Of a DNA stretch of 64,000 nt, positions 1 through 9,594 are shown one piece after another (position 1 is the stretch's first letter; each line of letters begins with the position of its first letter). This stretch comes from Pseudomonas sp. StFLB209 (GTDB lineage: Bacteria; Pseudomonadota; Gammaproteobacteria; Pseudomonadales; Pseudomonadaceae), in the NCBI RefSeq assembly GCF_000829415.1, contig NZ_AP014637.1, forward strand, positions 1,624,001-1,688,000, written 5' to 3'. The notes beneath the pieces were generated by a model that did not search any database, was not told where the DNA came from, and saw only the letters and a program-made list of their open reading frames with translations. Both the position numbers and the translations under genes were made by a program.

Positions 1-373
1 GATGCAATTGCGGCAAATCGAGCAAGGCTTCGCTGTCGTCACCCTGCACTGGCCAGGTCACATCCAGCAGACCGTAATCAAGCAAGATCTGCCCGGTGCC
101 GCGGCCTACGCAAAACCACGGCTGGATGGGCGGCTGCGGCCAGATTTCATCCAGCAGTTCGACGACCAGACGCGCTGCCGGCTTGCTGACCACGATCACC
201 GCCTGGTAGTGCATCAATTCGAAGATCTTTGCGCGCTGCGCGTCATCGAGCACAAGCGGCTCGGTCTCCAGCAGCGGCAGGCTGCTGGAAAAGATCCCTG
301 CTGCGGCCAGCTCATGCGCCACCTGCGCCGATTCTTCGGCAGGCCGGGTCAGCAACAGGCGCCAGGCGCTCAT
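1..373 (-). CDS. hemD: Uroporphyrinogen-III synthase (N-terminal part, runs off the window)
   Basis: Only the first ~124 residues are present; the gene continues beyond position 1. The product begins [17 protein letters not shown], the typical TRP..E opening of HemD, followed by a segment containing VVSKPAA. HemD closes hydroxymethylbilane to uroporphyrinogen III in tetrapyrrole synthesis in the cytoplasm. Its ATG shares one base with the stop of hemC (TGATG), so the two are translationally coupled, the standard hemC-hemD order of Pseudomonas. Identification rests on the N-terminus and the neighbour. Confidence 0.88.
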   Translation of the reverse strand, partial: MSAWRLLLTRPAEESAQVAHELAAAGIFSSSLPLLETEPLVLDDAQRAKIFELMHYQAVIVVSKPAARLVVELLDEIWPQPPIQPWFCVGRGTGQILLDYGLLDVTWPVQGDDSEALLDLPQLH

Positions 374-1311
374 CACTCTGCGGCCTGACCATAAATGGCG
401 TGCAGAATGCGCTCTGCGCCCTGCGCCAGCAGATCCTCGGCCACCTGCACACCCAACGCCTGGGCCGCGTCCCGGGAGGCACGTGCCTCAGCGCGCAGCA
501 GCACACCGCCAGCCGGCTCGCCGACCAGGCCGCGCAACCACAACTGTTCGCCTTCAAGCACCGCATAACAGGCGATCGGCACCTGGCAGCCGCCGTTGAG
601 GTGACGATTGAGCGCACGCTCAGCACTCACCCGCGCCGCCGTGTCGGCGTGGTGCAGCGGCGCCAGCAACGCATGGATTTGCGCATCGGCGCTGCGGCAT
701 TCAATGCCCACCGCGCCCTGGCCGCCGGCAGGCAGGCTGTTTTCGATACTCAGGTTGGCGGTGATACGCGCCTCGAAGCCCAGCCGTATCAAACCGGCAG
801 CGGCGAGGATAATCGCGTCGTACTCACCCGCATCAAGCTTGGCCAGGCGCGTATTGACGTTGCCGCGCAAGAACTGAATTTTCAGGTCAGGACGCAAGGC
901 CAGCAACTGGGCCTGACGGCGCAGGCTTGAAGTGCCCACCACACTGCCCGGCGGCAGCGCATCAAGACTGACAAAATGGTTGGAAACGAACGCATCACGC
1001 GGGTCTTCACGCTCACAGATGCAAAACAGGCCCAACCCCTCGGGGAAGTCCATGGGCACGTCTTTCATTGAGTGCACAGCGATATCGGCCTGATTTTCCA
1101 GCAGCGCCGTTTCCAGCTCTTTGACGAACAGGCCTTTGCCACCGATTTTCGACAGCGGTGAGTCGAGCAGTTTGTCGCCACGGCTGACCATCGGCACCAA
1201 GGTCACGATCAGCCCCGGATGGGCCTGTTCCAGGCGGGCTTTGACATACTCGGCCTGCCACAGGGCCAGTGCGCTTTTGCGGGTAGCGATGCGGATCTCG
1301 CGAATGGACAT
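373..1311 (-). CDS. hemC: Hydroxymethylbilane synthase (porphobilinogen deaminase)
   Basis: 312 aa, the full length for the family. HemC polymerises four porphobilinogens into hydroxymethylbilane on a covalently bound dipyrromethane cofactor. Visible hallmarks are the N-terminal [38 protein letters not shown] (residues ~43-65, split here for length), the SSLRRQAQL block near 128-136, and [13 protein letters not shown] near 238-250, where Cys242 is the cofactor attachment residue. It is followed directly by hemD with a one-base overlap. The 258-bp gap upstream (1312-1569) separates it from algR and must hold its promoter. Confidence 0.97.
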   Translation of the reverse strand: MSIREIRIATRKSALALWQAEYVKARLEQAHPGLIVTLVPMVSRGDKLLDSPLSKIGGKGLFVKELETALLENQADIAVHSMKDVPMDFPEGLGLFCICEREDPRDAFVSNHFVSLDALPPGSVVGTSSLRRQAQLLALRPDLKIQFLRGNVNTRLAKLDAGEYDAIILAAAGLIRLGFEARITANLSIENSLPAGGQGAVGIECRSADAQIHALLAPLHHADTAARVSAERALNRHLNGGCQVPIACYAVLEGEQLWLRGLVGEPAGGVLLRAEARASRDAAQALGVQVAEDLLAQGAERILHAIYGQAAE

Positions 1312-1569
1312 GGATCAATCCGTACAGGGTAAAGACCGCCGATGATAACAGTTCGGCCGCGTGCGCTTGGAGTGCTGCCGGTGAACTCCCGGCAGGTCAC
1401 TGACACGAATCAACGAAAACACCGCCCATACCCGTCCGGGGCCGCGTTTTGGCGAGGCCAGTGACGATAGTCGTCCTGCGCACAGTCTGCTTTGTCGAAA
1501 ACAGCGTCGAAATGTCCATTTACGCCAGACAGGTACGGACGAGCCGCGAATCGTCCGTCCTGAAGAACG

Positions 1570-2316
1570 TCAAAGCTGCTGCATCATCTTGCGCACGCCG
1601 GCCACATGCCGACGACTGACCACCAGGGCATCGCCGTTGAGACCCTTGAGGTACAACTGAAAATGCCCAAGGGGCGTTCGCTGCAGGCGCTCGATTCGCT
1701 CACGGGCCACCAGAGCATTGCGGTGGATGCGCACGAATCGGTCGCCGAACTCGTCCTCAAGCGCCTTGAGCGGCTCATCGAGCAAGACCTCTCCCCCCTC
1801 ATGGCGCAGGGTGACGTACTTGTGGTCGGCGATGAAATAGATCACCTGCTCCAGGGGAATCAGCTCGATTCCCTTGCGGGTCCGGGCACTGATATGCGTG
1901 CGCGGACCGTTGCCACTCTCGGCGGCAGGGCGGGTCATCGCGGCCAGTTGCACGCGATTGGGTCGTTCGGCTTTTTTCAGCGCTTCGGCCAGGTGCTCGG
2001 GGCGCACCGGCTTGACCAGGTAGCCGACCGCGCTGACCTGAAACGCATCCAGGGCAAATTCACCGTGTGCGGTGCAGAATACAACGGCGGGCGGGGTTTC
2101 CCGCTCGCACAGTCTGGCAGCGACCTGCAGGCCATCTAGGCCTGGCATAAGGATGTCGAGCAGCACGATATCGGGCTTGTGGCTTTCAATCAGCGCCAGG
2201 GCTTCTTCGCCATTGGCAGCGCTGGGTTCAAGAACCCGGTAGCCTTCGATTTCACCGACCAGGCGGCTCAATCGTTCGCGGGCCAGGGGTTCGTCATCAA
2301 CGATCAGGACATTCAT
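1570..2316 (-). CDS. algR: LytTR-type response regulator AlgR
   Basis: 248 aa, identical in length to P. aeruginosa AlgR. The receiver domain (1-~120) has the acidic pocket VDDEP and the phosphorylatable Asp54 in VLLDILMPG. A LytTR DNA-binding domain follows (~145-248), with RFVRIHRNALVARERI. In Pseudomonas AlgR controls alginate, type IV pili and virulence genes. I chose the ATG at 2316 (MNVLIVDDEP) over the longer frame because it overlaps the algZ stop by four bases (ATGA), giving a coupled sensor-regulator pair. Confidence 0.96.
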   Translation of the reverse strand: MNVLIVDDEPLARERLSRLVGEIEGYRVLEPSAANGEEALALIESHKPDIVLLDILMPGLDGLQVAARLCERETPPAVVFCTAHGEFALDAFQVSAVGYLVKPVRPEHLAEALKKAERPNRVQLAAMTRPAAESGNGPRTHISARTRKGIELIPLEQVIYFIADHKYVTLRHEGGEVLLDEPLKALEDEFGDRFVRIHRNALVARERIERLQRTPLGHFQLYLKGLNGDALVVSRRHVAGVRKMMQQL

Positions 2317-3383
2317 ATTGCTTTGGCTTCCTGCGTGAGTCTCGCACAAGGATAGCGTAGACAGGTGTAGTGACGACCGTCACGGCGCTCCACGCTCAGA
2401 CTGGCATGAGGACCAAAAAGTGCCGTAATTCGCGCACCTATGTTCAACAAAGCCTGCTGGGTGCCGTTGGACGTCTGCCGCGGGGCAACTTCGTCATAAG
2501 GATTGCTGACACACAATATGAACTCTCCCCCTTCGTAATCTGCCTCGACCCTGACCACCCCTCCATCAACACGAGGAGCAATGCCATAGGTCAAAGCGTT
2601 TTCCAGCAACGGTTGCAAGGTTAGCTGGGGAATCGGCAAGTCATCCGCGATTGCACTTACCGCCCAATCCAACTGTAGACGCTCGCCAAGACGATATTGT
2701 TCGATCGACAAATATCTTCTCGCCAGTTCCAGTTCCTCACCCCAGGTCACCAGCGTGCCCGGCCGGGCCAGGCTGGCACGAAACAGGTCAGACAGATCCA
2801 GCACCGCCTGCTCAGCCTTGACCGGGTTGCTCACCACCAGGCTGGCGATACTGTTGAGCGTATTGAACAGAAAGTGCGGCCGGATACGCGCCTGGAGCGC
2901 CTCGATCCTGGCCAGAGACTCGGCCTGTTGCTGCTTGCGCCACTGACTCTGTAGATAAAAATAGCGCAACATCAGCGCCGACATGATCAAGGCAATCACC
3001 GAATAACGAATATAGCGCTCGACCATGCCCTCCAGGCTGATCCGCCCCGACAACTGACAGACATCGGTGATCACGGTACACAGCAGCGTCAACCCCACCA
3101 CCATCAGGCACCCCGACAGCCCGGCCAGACCGCTTGGCAAGCGTGCCAGCCAGGGACGCAGGCCGCACAGCAGCGCCGCCGAGAGCAGCACGATCCACTG
3201 CACGAACAACGACATCAGGGCCAGCCGCACCCATGGAAAGCCGTCAGGGATCGGCTCGACCAGTATCAGTGCCAGCACCAGCAGCTCGGCCAGCAGTATC
3301 AGTACCAGCAGCGTCTGGGGCAGGCACAGTTCGGGTAAAAAGAAGTCCTGTTGCGCAGCGGATTGATCGTTTTCGGTTTTCAT
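2313..3383 (-). CDS. algZ: Membrane sensor histidine kinase AlgZ (FimS)
   Basis: 356 aa from the ATG at 3383, which has a GAGGG just upstream; longer starts at 3398 and 3455 are open. Four hydrophobic segments (about 23-42, 52-73, 88-106, 127-143) form the N-terminal membrane sensor. The His_kinase (LytS/YehU type) domain follows, with RIRPHFLFNTLNSI and likely phospho-acceptor His170, and a QPLLENALTYGI N-box. It is the partner of AlgR, encoded immediately downstream with an ATGA overlap. It diverges from argH across ~130 bp. Confidence 0.93.
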   Translation of the reverse strand: MKTENDQSAAQQDFFLPELCLPQTLLVLILLAELLVLALILVEPIPDGFPWVRLALMSLFVQWIVLLSAALLCGLRPWLARLPSGLAGLSGCLMVVGLTLLCTVITDVCQLSGRISLEGMVERYIRYSVIALIMSALMLRYFYLQSQWRKQQQAESLARIEALQARIRPHFLFNTLNSIASLVVSNPVKAEQAVLDLSDLFRASLARPGTLVTWGEELELARRYLSIEQYRLGERLQLDWAVSAIADDLPIPQLTLQPLLENALTYGIAPRVDGGVVRVEADYEGGEFILCVSNPYDEVAPRQTSNGTQQALLNIGARITALFGPHASLSVERRDGRHYTCLRYPCARLTQEAKAI

Positions 3384-3512
3384 AGGGCCCTCACGCATGG
3401 CGTCCAGTCTCTGCCCGGCACATGACGGCAGCAAGCGCTGCAAGGATAAAAACACACCATCCTGCTATGATCGACGCACTTCGTAACCAAAAGCAGAGCA
3501 ACGAGCGAAATC

Positions 3513-4907
3513 ATGAGCACCGACAAGACCAACCAGTCCTGGGGCGGCCGTTTCAGTGAGCCCGTCGACGCGTTCGTCGCGCGATTCACCGCCTCCGTCA
3601 ACTTTGACCAGCGCCTGTATCGTCATGACATCATGGGTTCTGTCGCCCATGCCACCATGCTGGCCAAGGTCGGCGTGTTGAGCGATGCCGAACGCGACAC
3701 CATCATCGACGGCCTGACGACCATCCAGGGTGAAATCGAGGCTGGCCAGTTCGAATGGCGCGTCGACCTGGAAGACGTGCACATGAACATCGAAGCCCGC
3801 CTGACCGACCGCATCGGCATCACCGGCAAAAAGCTGCACACCGGGCGTAGCCGTAACGACCAGGTGGCCACTGACATCCGCCTGTGGCTGCGCGATGAAA
3901 TCGACCTGATCCTCGGCGAAATCACCCGCCTGCAACAAGGCTTGCTGGAGCAGGCCGAGCGCGAAGCCGACACCATCATGCCCGGCTTCACGCACCTGCA
4001 GACCGCTCAGCCAGTGACCTTTGGCCACCATCTGCTGGCCTGGTTCGAGATGCTCAGCCGCGACCATGAGCGCCTGGTCGACTGCCGCAAGCGCACCAAT
4101 CGCATGCCGCTGGGCAGCGCTGCGCTGGCGGGCACCACCTACCCGATCGACCGTGAGCTGACCTGCCAGTTGCTGGGTTTCGAAGCGGTCAGCGGCAACT
4201 CGCTGGACGGCGTGTCGGACCGCGATTTCGCTATCGAATTCTGCGCCGCCGCATCGCTGGCGATGATGCACCTGTCGCGCTTCTCGGAAGAGTTGGTGCT
4301 GTGGACCAGCGCCCAGTTCCAGTTCATTGACCTGCCGGATCGTTTCTGCACCGGCAGCTCGATCATGCCGCAGAAGAAAAACCCTGACGTACCTGAGCTG
4401 GTGCGCGGCAAGAGCGGCCGCGTGTTCGGCGCCCTGACCGGGCTGCTGACGTTGATGAAAGGCCAGCCACTGGCCTACAACAAGGACAACCAGGAAGACA
4501 AGGAACCGCTGTTCGACGCCGCCGACACCCTGCGCGACTCGCTGCGGGCGTTTGCCGACATGATCCCGGCGATCAAGCCGCGTCACGCCATCATGCGCGA
4601 AGCCGCGCTGCGCGGGTTCTCTACCGCCACCGACCTTGCCGACTATCTGGTGCGCCGCGGCCTGCCGTTTCGCGACTGCCACGAAATCGTCGGGCATGCC
4701 GTGAAGTACGGCGTCGAAACCGGCAAGGATCTGGCTGAAATGAGCCTGGACGAACTGCGCCAGTTCAGCGACCAGATCGAGCAGGACGTGTTCGCGGTAC
4801 TGACCCTGGAAGGTTCGGTCAACGCCCGTAACCATATCGGCGGCACCGCACCGGCCCAGGTTCGCGCCGCCGTAGCCCGCGGCCAGGCGCTGCTGGCTGC
4901 ACGCTGA
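3513..4907 (+). CDS. argH: Argininosuccinate lyase
   Basis: 464 aa, normal length. It cleaves argininosuccinate to arginine and fumarate, the last step of arginine synthesis. The fumarase/aspartase superfamily signature [13 protein letters not shown] is present near residues 284-296, with [13 protein letters not shown] around 109-121 and a TGHLQ-like [16 protein letters not shown] block. The N-terminus [17 protein letters not shown] is typical. It is divergent from algZ, an arrangement conserved in Pseudomonas. No attenuator or operator was recognised in the shared 130-bp gap. Confidence 0.97.
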   Translation: MSTDKTNQSWGGRFSEPVDAFVARFTASVNFDQRLYRHDIMGSVAHATMLAKVGVLSDAERDTIIDGLTTIQGEIEAGQFEWRVDLEDVHMNIEARLTDRIGITGKKLHTGRSRNDQVATDIRLWLRDEIDLILGEITRLQQGLLEQAEREADTIMPGFTHLQTAQPVTFGHHLLAWFEMLSRDHERLVDCRKRTNRMPLGSAALAGTTYPIDRELTCQLLGFEAVSGNSLDGVSDRDFAIEFCAAASLAMMHLSRFSEELVLWTSAQFQFIDLPDRFCTGSSIMPQKKNPDVPELVRGKSGRVFGALTGLLTLMKGQPLAYNKDNQEDKEPLFDAADTLRDSLRAFADMIPAIKPRHAIMREAALRGFSTATDLADYLVRRGLPFRDCHEIVGHAVKYGVETGKDLAEMSLDELRQFSDQIEQDVFAVLTLEGSVNARNHIGGTAPAQVRAAVARGQALLAAR

Positions 4908-4927
4908 GCTATCGCCACCCGGTCGCC

Positions 4928-4949
4928 GTGGGAGCGAGCTTGCTCCCAC
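4928..4949. repeat. REP-type palindrome
   Basis: GTGGGAGCGAGCTTGCTCCCAC forms a hairpin between argH and the next gene. This is the common short extragenic palindrome of fluorescens/putida-group Pseudomonas. It may act as a weak terminator or a mRNA 3' stabiliser for argH. Identification is by recall of the sequence. Confidence 0.7.
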
Positions 4950-4987
4950 GAGCGCCTTCAGCCGCGATGCTTCACAGGAGAACCTCC

Positions 4988-5278
4988 ATGAGCAACATCC
5001 CCGAACACGACATCGATGCCGATGACGAAGAGCAGTTCGCCGCTTCGACCCTGATCCAGGCCATCGAAAACCAGCTTGAGTCCGACAATCCGCCGGCCGC
5101 CAAGGCGGTGTACAACAAGCTGACCCTGGTGGGTTATGAACGTGACGACATTCTCGAAATGATGGCCCATGTACTGGCCGTCGAGATCGACGCCATGCTT
5201 GAAGCCGACCGACCCTTCGACAGCCAGTGGTACGAGACCGCCTTGCGCGCCTTGCCGGAGCTTCCTCCACAAGACTGA
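4988..5278 (+). CDS. Conserved small acidic protein, function unknown
   Basis: 96 aa, acidic (N-terminal HDIDADDEEQF). No catalytic motif, signal peptide or membrane segment. The centre (LIQAIENQLESDNPPAAKAV) looks helical. The start at 4988 is preceded by AGGAGAACCTCC; a frame opening 60 bases earlier would run through the REP palindrome and is unlikely. It resembles small proteins found after argH in Pseudomonas. I cannot assign a function. Confidence 0.75.
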   Translation: MSNIPEHDIDADDEEQFAASTLIQAIENQLESDNPPAAKAVYNKLTLVGYERDDILEMMAHVLAVEIDAMLEADRPFDSQWYETALRALPELPPQD

Positions 5279-5382
5279 TAGGCAAAGCTCCAGAACCGGG
5301 ACTACACTGCCAAGGCCCCCTGCCACGGTCTGTTCGAGGGGCTACGCTTGAAGATACCCACTATAAAAAGTCTGGAGCGCCT

Positions 5383-5631
5383 ATGTCTTATACCCCTGAG
5401 CTGGTTGCTGAACTGGAAATCCTTGCCCTGTTCAACCTGGACAACACCCTTGAAGGCCTCAAGATCCATCACGTTGCAGCCCCCAGCGCTATTGCCGCTG
5501 CACAGCGACTCAATGAAAAAGGCCTGACCACCCAGGTCGACGGTGGCTATCTGACCAGCCTGGGACTGGAAGCTGCACGCCACGCCCAGGCCCTGCTGAC
5601 CATTCTCAACGTTTCCCGCAAGGCAGCCTGA
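5383..5631 (+). CDS. TIGR02647 family protein
   Basis: 82 aa, MSYTPELVAELEILALFNL at the start, matching my recollection of the short TIGR02647 family of gamma-proteobacteria. Function is unknown. It is soluble, with a VDGGYLTSLGLEAARHAQ segment resembling a small winged-helix-like fold. The ATG at 5383 follows TCTGGAGC. It sits between the previous small gene and cyaA and is probably a monocistron. Confidence 0.75.
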   Translation: MSYTPELVAELEILALFNLDNTLEGLKIHHVAAPSAIAAAQRLNEKGLTTQVDGGYLTSLGLEAARHAQALLTILNVSRKAA

Positions 5632-5805
5632 TTCGCGGCAGCCATCAGAGCCTGGCGATAAAAAAGCTTGCCGGGCTCTTCACCTGAACCACCCGAAGCG
5701 CTATAAAATTGGCGTCATTTTTCAATTACGCCGTTCAAGCCCAGCGCATCAGTCCGTTCGGGGTAACGGCATCAATACTTATAACAAAACCTGAACCGGG
5801 TTTGA

Positions 5806-8652
5806 GTGGCGATGACGCACCCATTTGAAATTCGCCCCGACCTTGATCAGGGCATTGACCGCAAAGTCCTCAGCCAACTCAAAGACCGCTTTCTGAGCCT
5901 CAACGAGCGCCGTCTGGCACGCGCCATGGAAGGGCTCTCCCCGCGCCAGCAAAGCGTCCTGACCCTGCTGCCGCTGCTGTTTCACGTCAATCACCCGCTG
6001 TTGCCCGGTTATGTATCCAGCAATACGCCTGCCGGTGTGTCGCATTACGAGCCGGCGGCCCCGGTCCTGGCCGAAGCACAACGGCTGACCCGGTCTTTCT
6101 CGCCCAAGCCACGCCATGGTCATGTGGTGCAGCCAATCCACGGCCTGTTCCTGATGGGCAGCCTGGGGACGCTGGCACAGGCCGAGCAAAGCGATATGGA
6201 CGTCTGGGTCTGCCACGACAGCGAACTGACACCCGAAGCCATTGCCGAGCTGCGCAAGAAATGCCAGGCACTGGAAGCCTGGGCCGCCACCCAAGGCGCC
6301 GAAGCGCATTTCTTTCTGGTCGACCCGCAACGCTTCCGCGAGGGTGAGCGCGAGACGCAACTGAGTTCAGACGATTGCGGCACCACCCAGCACTACCTGT
6401 TGCTCGACGAGTTCTACCGCACCGCCATCTGGCTTGCCGGGCGCATTCCACTGTGGTGGCTGGTGCCAACCTACGAAGAAGCCCGTTACGAGCAGTATTC
6501 GCACACCCTGCTGTCCAAGCGCTTCATCCGCGCCGATGAAGTGCTCGACCTGGGCAACATGGCTCACATTCCGGCGGGTGAGTTCGTCGGTGCCGGGCTC
6601 TGGCAGTTGTACAAGGGCATCGAGTCACCTTACAAATCGGTGCTCAAGCTCTTGCTGATCGAGGTCTATGCCAGCGAGTACCCGCATGTTCAGTGCCTGA
6701 GCCTGCGCTACAAGCAAGAGGTGTTCGCCCACCGCCTCGACCCGGACGAACTCGACCCCTACATCGTGGCGTACCGACGCATCGAAGAGCACCTGCTGGC
6801 CCGCAACGAGCCCGAGCGCCTGGAACTGGTGCGGCATAGCCTGTATTTGAAGGTCAACAAAAAGCTGACCGGCCGGCAGCGCAGCAGCGGCTGGCAACGC
6901 CAGTTGCTGGAACAACTGACCCGGCAATGGGGTTGGAGTGAACAGCAACTGACCCTGCTCGACAACCGTAACCACTGGAAAGTCCGGCAAGTCAGTCACG
7001 AACGTCGCGCGCTGGTCAACGAACTCAATTACAGCTACCGCTTCCTGACCCAGTTTGCCCGCACCCGGCAGGTCGCCAACTCGATCAATACCAGGGACAT
7101 GAGCGTGCTGGGCCGTCGCCTGTATGCCGCTTTCGAGCGTAAAGCGGGCAAGATCGAGTTCATCAACCCCGGTATCGCTCCGGATCTGGCCGAGGACACC
7201 CTGACCCTGATCCACCTGCCCAACCCGCGTGAGCCGGGCAAACACCAGTGGAGCCTGTACAACGGCAACCTCGGCGTGCAGGAGTATGAAAACCATGCGC
7301 CGATCAAACGCAGCCGCGAGCTGATCGAGCTGCTGACCTGGTGTCATCGTAACGGCGTCATCGACAGCACCACGCGCCTGGCACTGCATCCCGGCAGCAG
7401 CGATCTGAGCGAGATTGAGCTTTTCAACCTGATCGGCGCCTTGCAGCAGAGCATCCCGCTACCGTTGCCGAGCGTCAGCGACGAGCAACTGTTGCAACCC
7501 AGCGAGCCTGCGCAAATTCTCTTGCTGGTCAATGTCGGGGTCGACCCACTGCGCCATCACCGCGACCTGAACATCCTGATGACCACTGAGCGTACCGACT
7601 CGCTGAGCTATGCCGGGACGCGCGAAAACCTGGTGCTGACCCTCGACCAGGTGACCCTCAATAGCTGGAACGAGACGCTGGTCAGCCGCTATGAGGGGCC
7701 GCACGCGCTGCTCGACTGCCTGACCGAATTGCTCGGCAGCCTGCCCGACGGCGCCACGCAGCCGCGCATCCAGGTGCGCTGCTTCTGCCATAACCGCGCA
7801 CCGGCCATTGCCCAACGAGTCGAGGAAATCATCGATACCGCCCGCTTGTTGCAGGCCCGTCGCCTGAACCACCGCTACCTGTTCCAGGTCCAGCAGCAGT
7901 ACCACGTTCTGGCCTTGCTGCCCGACCAGACAACCCAGGTGGTGGTCAACAGTGTGGCGGGGCTGTTCACCTATCTGGGCGAAGAACTGCCTTGCTACAG
8001 CCCGCTGTATCTGGACCCGCATGCCCTGGACGATCAAGACCTGCCGTTGATCATGCCCTACGGTCAGCCAGAATGCCTGCAGGTGTTCTATCGGGTTATC
8101 GACCGTTACGCCGACCTTTATGTGCTCGACGAGCACAACGCACTCTGGCATCAGCGCCTGCCATGGCACGACGAGCAAAGCCTGTTAATGCCCTTGCAGC
8201 GTTTCTTCCACTCACTCATTTACCGGCGCGGCGCCTCGCTGCCCCTGGATAATCCGCACGAGCCGGTGTCGCTTGAGGTGCTGTATTACCAGATCCTGCC
8301 TTCAGGCAGCGGCCATGCCCGCAGCATCGAACCGCGTCAGGCGCCGACCACAGCGGACAAGCCGTTCTATGACGTGCAGGCGATTATCGAAGAGGCTTCA
8401 CCGGGGCAGATGAACGTCTCGCTGTACTGCAATAACCGGGAGTTCACCGAACTGGAGCATGGCGACCAGCTGTACGCCGTGGTCGCCCGGCAGATCCTTG
8501 CCCAGCGTCAGGAACCGGAGCGCTACCGCTGCTACATCACCGACCTGGACTTGTCAGGGCTGCTCGATGACGGCCACGGCCAGAGCATCCTTTACCTGCG
8601 CCACAAGGCGCGGCTGGAAAAGCTGCTGAATGAGGCGATGGATCAGGCCTGA
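5806..8652 (+). CDS. cyaA: Class I adenylate cyclase
   Basis: About 948 aa, typical of the large enterobacterial/pseudomonad class I enzyme that makes cAMP for Vfr/Crp signalling. The N-terminal catalytic half carries HGLFLMGSLGTLAQAEQSDMDVWVCHD in two stretches (residues ~106-132): a nucleotidyltransferase-fold GS...D.D motif. A long C-terminal regulatory half follows. The start may be GTG 5806 or ATG 5812; the ATG gives MTHPFEIRPDLDQG, like other Pseudomonas CyaA. Its 3' end overlaps the convergent DUF1289 gene by 10 bp. Confidence 0.94.
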   Translation: MAMTHPFEIRPDLDQGIDRKVLSQLKDRFLSLNERRLARAMEGLSPRQQSVLTLLPLLFHVNHPLLPGYVSSNTPAGVSHYEPAAPVLAEAQRLTRSFSPKPRHGHVVQPIHGLFLMGSLGTLAQAEQSDMDVWVCHDSELTPEAIAELRKKCQALEAWAATQGAEAHFFLVDPQRFREGERETQLSSDDCGTTQHYLLLDEFYRTAIWLAGRIPLWWLVPTYEEARYEQYSHTLLSKRFIRADEVLDLGNMAHIPAGEFVGAGLWQLYKGIESPYKSVLKLLLIEVYASEYPHVQCLSLRYKQEVFAHRLDPDELDPYIVAYRRIEEHLLARNEPERLELVRHSLYLKVNKKLTGRQRSSGWQRQLLEQLTRQWGWSEQQLTLLDNRNHWKVRQVSHERRALVNELNYSYRFLTQFARTRQVANSINTRDMSVLGRRLYAAFERKAGKIEFINPGIAPDLAEDTLTLIHLPNPREPGKHQWSLYNGNLGVQEYENHAPIKRSRELIELLTWCHRNGVIDSTTRLALHPGSSDLSEIELFNLIGALQQSIPLPLPSVSDEQLLQPSEPAQILLLVNVGVDPLRHHRDLNILMTTERTDSLSYAGTRENLVLTLDQVTLNSWNETLVSRYEGPHALLDCLTELLGSLPDGATQPRIQVRCFCHNRAPAIAQRVEEIIDTARLLQARRLNHRYLFQVQQQYHVLALLPDQTTQVVVNSVAGLFTYLGEELPCYSPLYLDPHALDDQDLPLIMPYGQPECLQVFYRVIDRYADLYVLDEHNALWHQRLPWHDEQSLLMPLQRFFHSLIYRRGASLPLDNPHEPVSLEVLYYQILPSGSGHARSIEPRQAPTTADKPFYDVQAIIEEASPGQMNVSLYCNNREFTELEHGDQLYAVVARQILAQRQEPERYRCYITDLDLSGLLDDGHGQSILYLRHKARLEKLLNEAMDQA

Positions 8653-8870
8653 GCCTGCAGCCTGCGCTGCTCGGCGGCATGACGGATCTGCCTGCGCCGC
8701 TCGTCATCGGCCGAGCGCCACTCGCGAATGTCTTCCACATGCCGGAAACAGCCCAGGCAGACCTTGTCTTCATCCAGCCGGCAGAGGCTGACGCACGGCG
8801 AAGCAACAGCCGGGCTGACGTTGCTGTACAGCGGTTTGGGAGGTCGTGGAGCGGCGCCGGTGGTCATCAT
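8643..8870 (-). CDS. DUF1289 domain protein
   Basis: 75 aa. The core SPCVSLCRLDEDKVCLGC shows the four-Cys arrangement (C..C...C..C) of DUF1289, probably a small metal or Fe-S binding module of unknown role. The start overlaps the cyaY stop (TGATGATG; ATG at 8870 or 8867), so it is coupled to cyaY, the frataxin gene. This suggests, without proving, a link to iron chemistry. Confidence 0.85.
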   Translation of the reverse strand: MMTTGAAPRPPKPLYSNVSPAVASPCVSLCRLDEDKVCLGCFRHVEDIREWRSADDERRRQIRHAAEQRRLQAQA

Positions 8871-9202
8871 CAGATCTCGTCGAATTCCAGTTCGACGCCC
8901 GCCTGCTCAAGAGTGATGCGCGGCAGCATTTCGCTCAGCAGTTCATCACTGGTATCACAGACCCAGCGATTTTCTTCCTGGTCGTAGTCGAAGTGATAAC
9001 CGCCTGAGCGCGCCGCCAGCCACAGCTGACGCAGGGGTTCCTGACGGCTGAAGATGAGTTGCGAGCCATTTTCGAACTTGACGGTCAGCACGCCGGCCGA
9101 ATTTTCCAGATCAAGGTCCAGATCGCTCTCGTCGAAGATGTCCTCCAGGGCCTGCTGGGTGGCATCGACCAGATCGTGAAAACGCGCTTCGGTCAAACTC
9201 AT
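8870..9202 (-). CDS. cyaY: Frataxin-like iron-binding protein CyaY
   Basis: 110 aa from the ATG at 9202 (MSLTEARFHDLVDAT). It is an acidic helix-1 protein (DIFDESDLDLDLE) with the frataxin sheet, including LWLAARSGGYHFDY near residues 60-73. CyaY binds iron and modulates IscS-dependent Fe-S cluster assembly. It is divergent from lptM/lysA, the same neighbourhood as in other gamma-proteobacteria. The GGGGAACC-containing leader just upstream supports this start. Confidence 0.93.
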   Translation of the reverse strand: MSLTEARFHDLVDATQQALEDIFDESDLDLDLENSAGVLTVKFENGSQLIFSRQEPLRQLWLAARSGGYHFDYDQEENRWVCDTSDELLSEMLPRITLEQAGVELEFDEI

Positions 9203-9438
9203 GGGGGAACCTCGCAAAAGTGGTCAGGCATCACATGCCGCGCACGATACGGGCGCAGCCGGGCAAATGCAAAGCCTGGCCGCCTGCTTGTTCGTCAGGC
9301 GTCGATAATCCGCCATTTTTCTGGCCCGGCCAGTCATTGCCGCGCTAACCCCGCCAGACGGAAAGCCCGCTGCATAGGCAAGCCGTCAGGTGGCCGGTAT
9401 ACTCGGGCCCAATCAAAGCTTATACAAAGGATTTCGCC

Positions 9439-9585
9439 ATGAAGCGCCTGATCTCTTCGCTTGCTGCGCTCGTCGCGGTTGCCTGTCTTGTCACCGCCTG
9501 CGGCCAGAAAGGCCCGCTGTACCTGCCTGACGACACCAAGTCTGCCGACGAACAAGCCAAGTCGCACTCGCACAAGCACAACTAA
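9439..9585 (+). CDS. lptM: Small lipoprotein LptM (LppL/YifL-like)
   Basis: 48 aa. The signal peptide MKRLISSLAALVAVACLVT ends in a lipobox, with acylated Cys21 in TACGQKGPLYLP. The CGQKGPLYLP box is diagnostic of the YifL/LppL family, which assists maturation of the LptD LPS translocon. The tail is charged and His-rich (KSHSHKHN). It lies nine bases upstream of lysA, as in most gamma-proteobacteria. An AAGG lies upstream of the ATG. Confidence 0.92.
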   Translation: MKRLISSLAALVAVACLVTACGQKGPLYLPDDTKSADEQAKSHSHKHN

Positions 9586-9594
9586 GGGACCTCA

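Noticed and set aside
3465..5285. Long antisense open frame across argH and the next gene
   Set aside because: High-GC codon bias produces long antisense frames; argH on the plus strand has all family motifs, and this frame has none.
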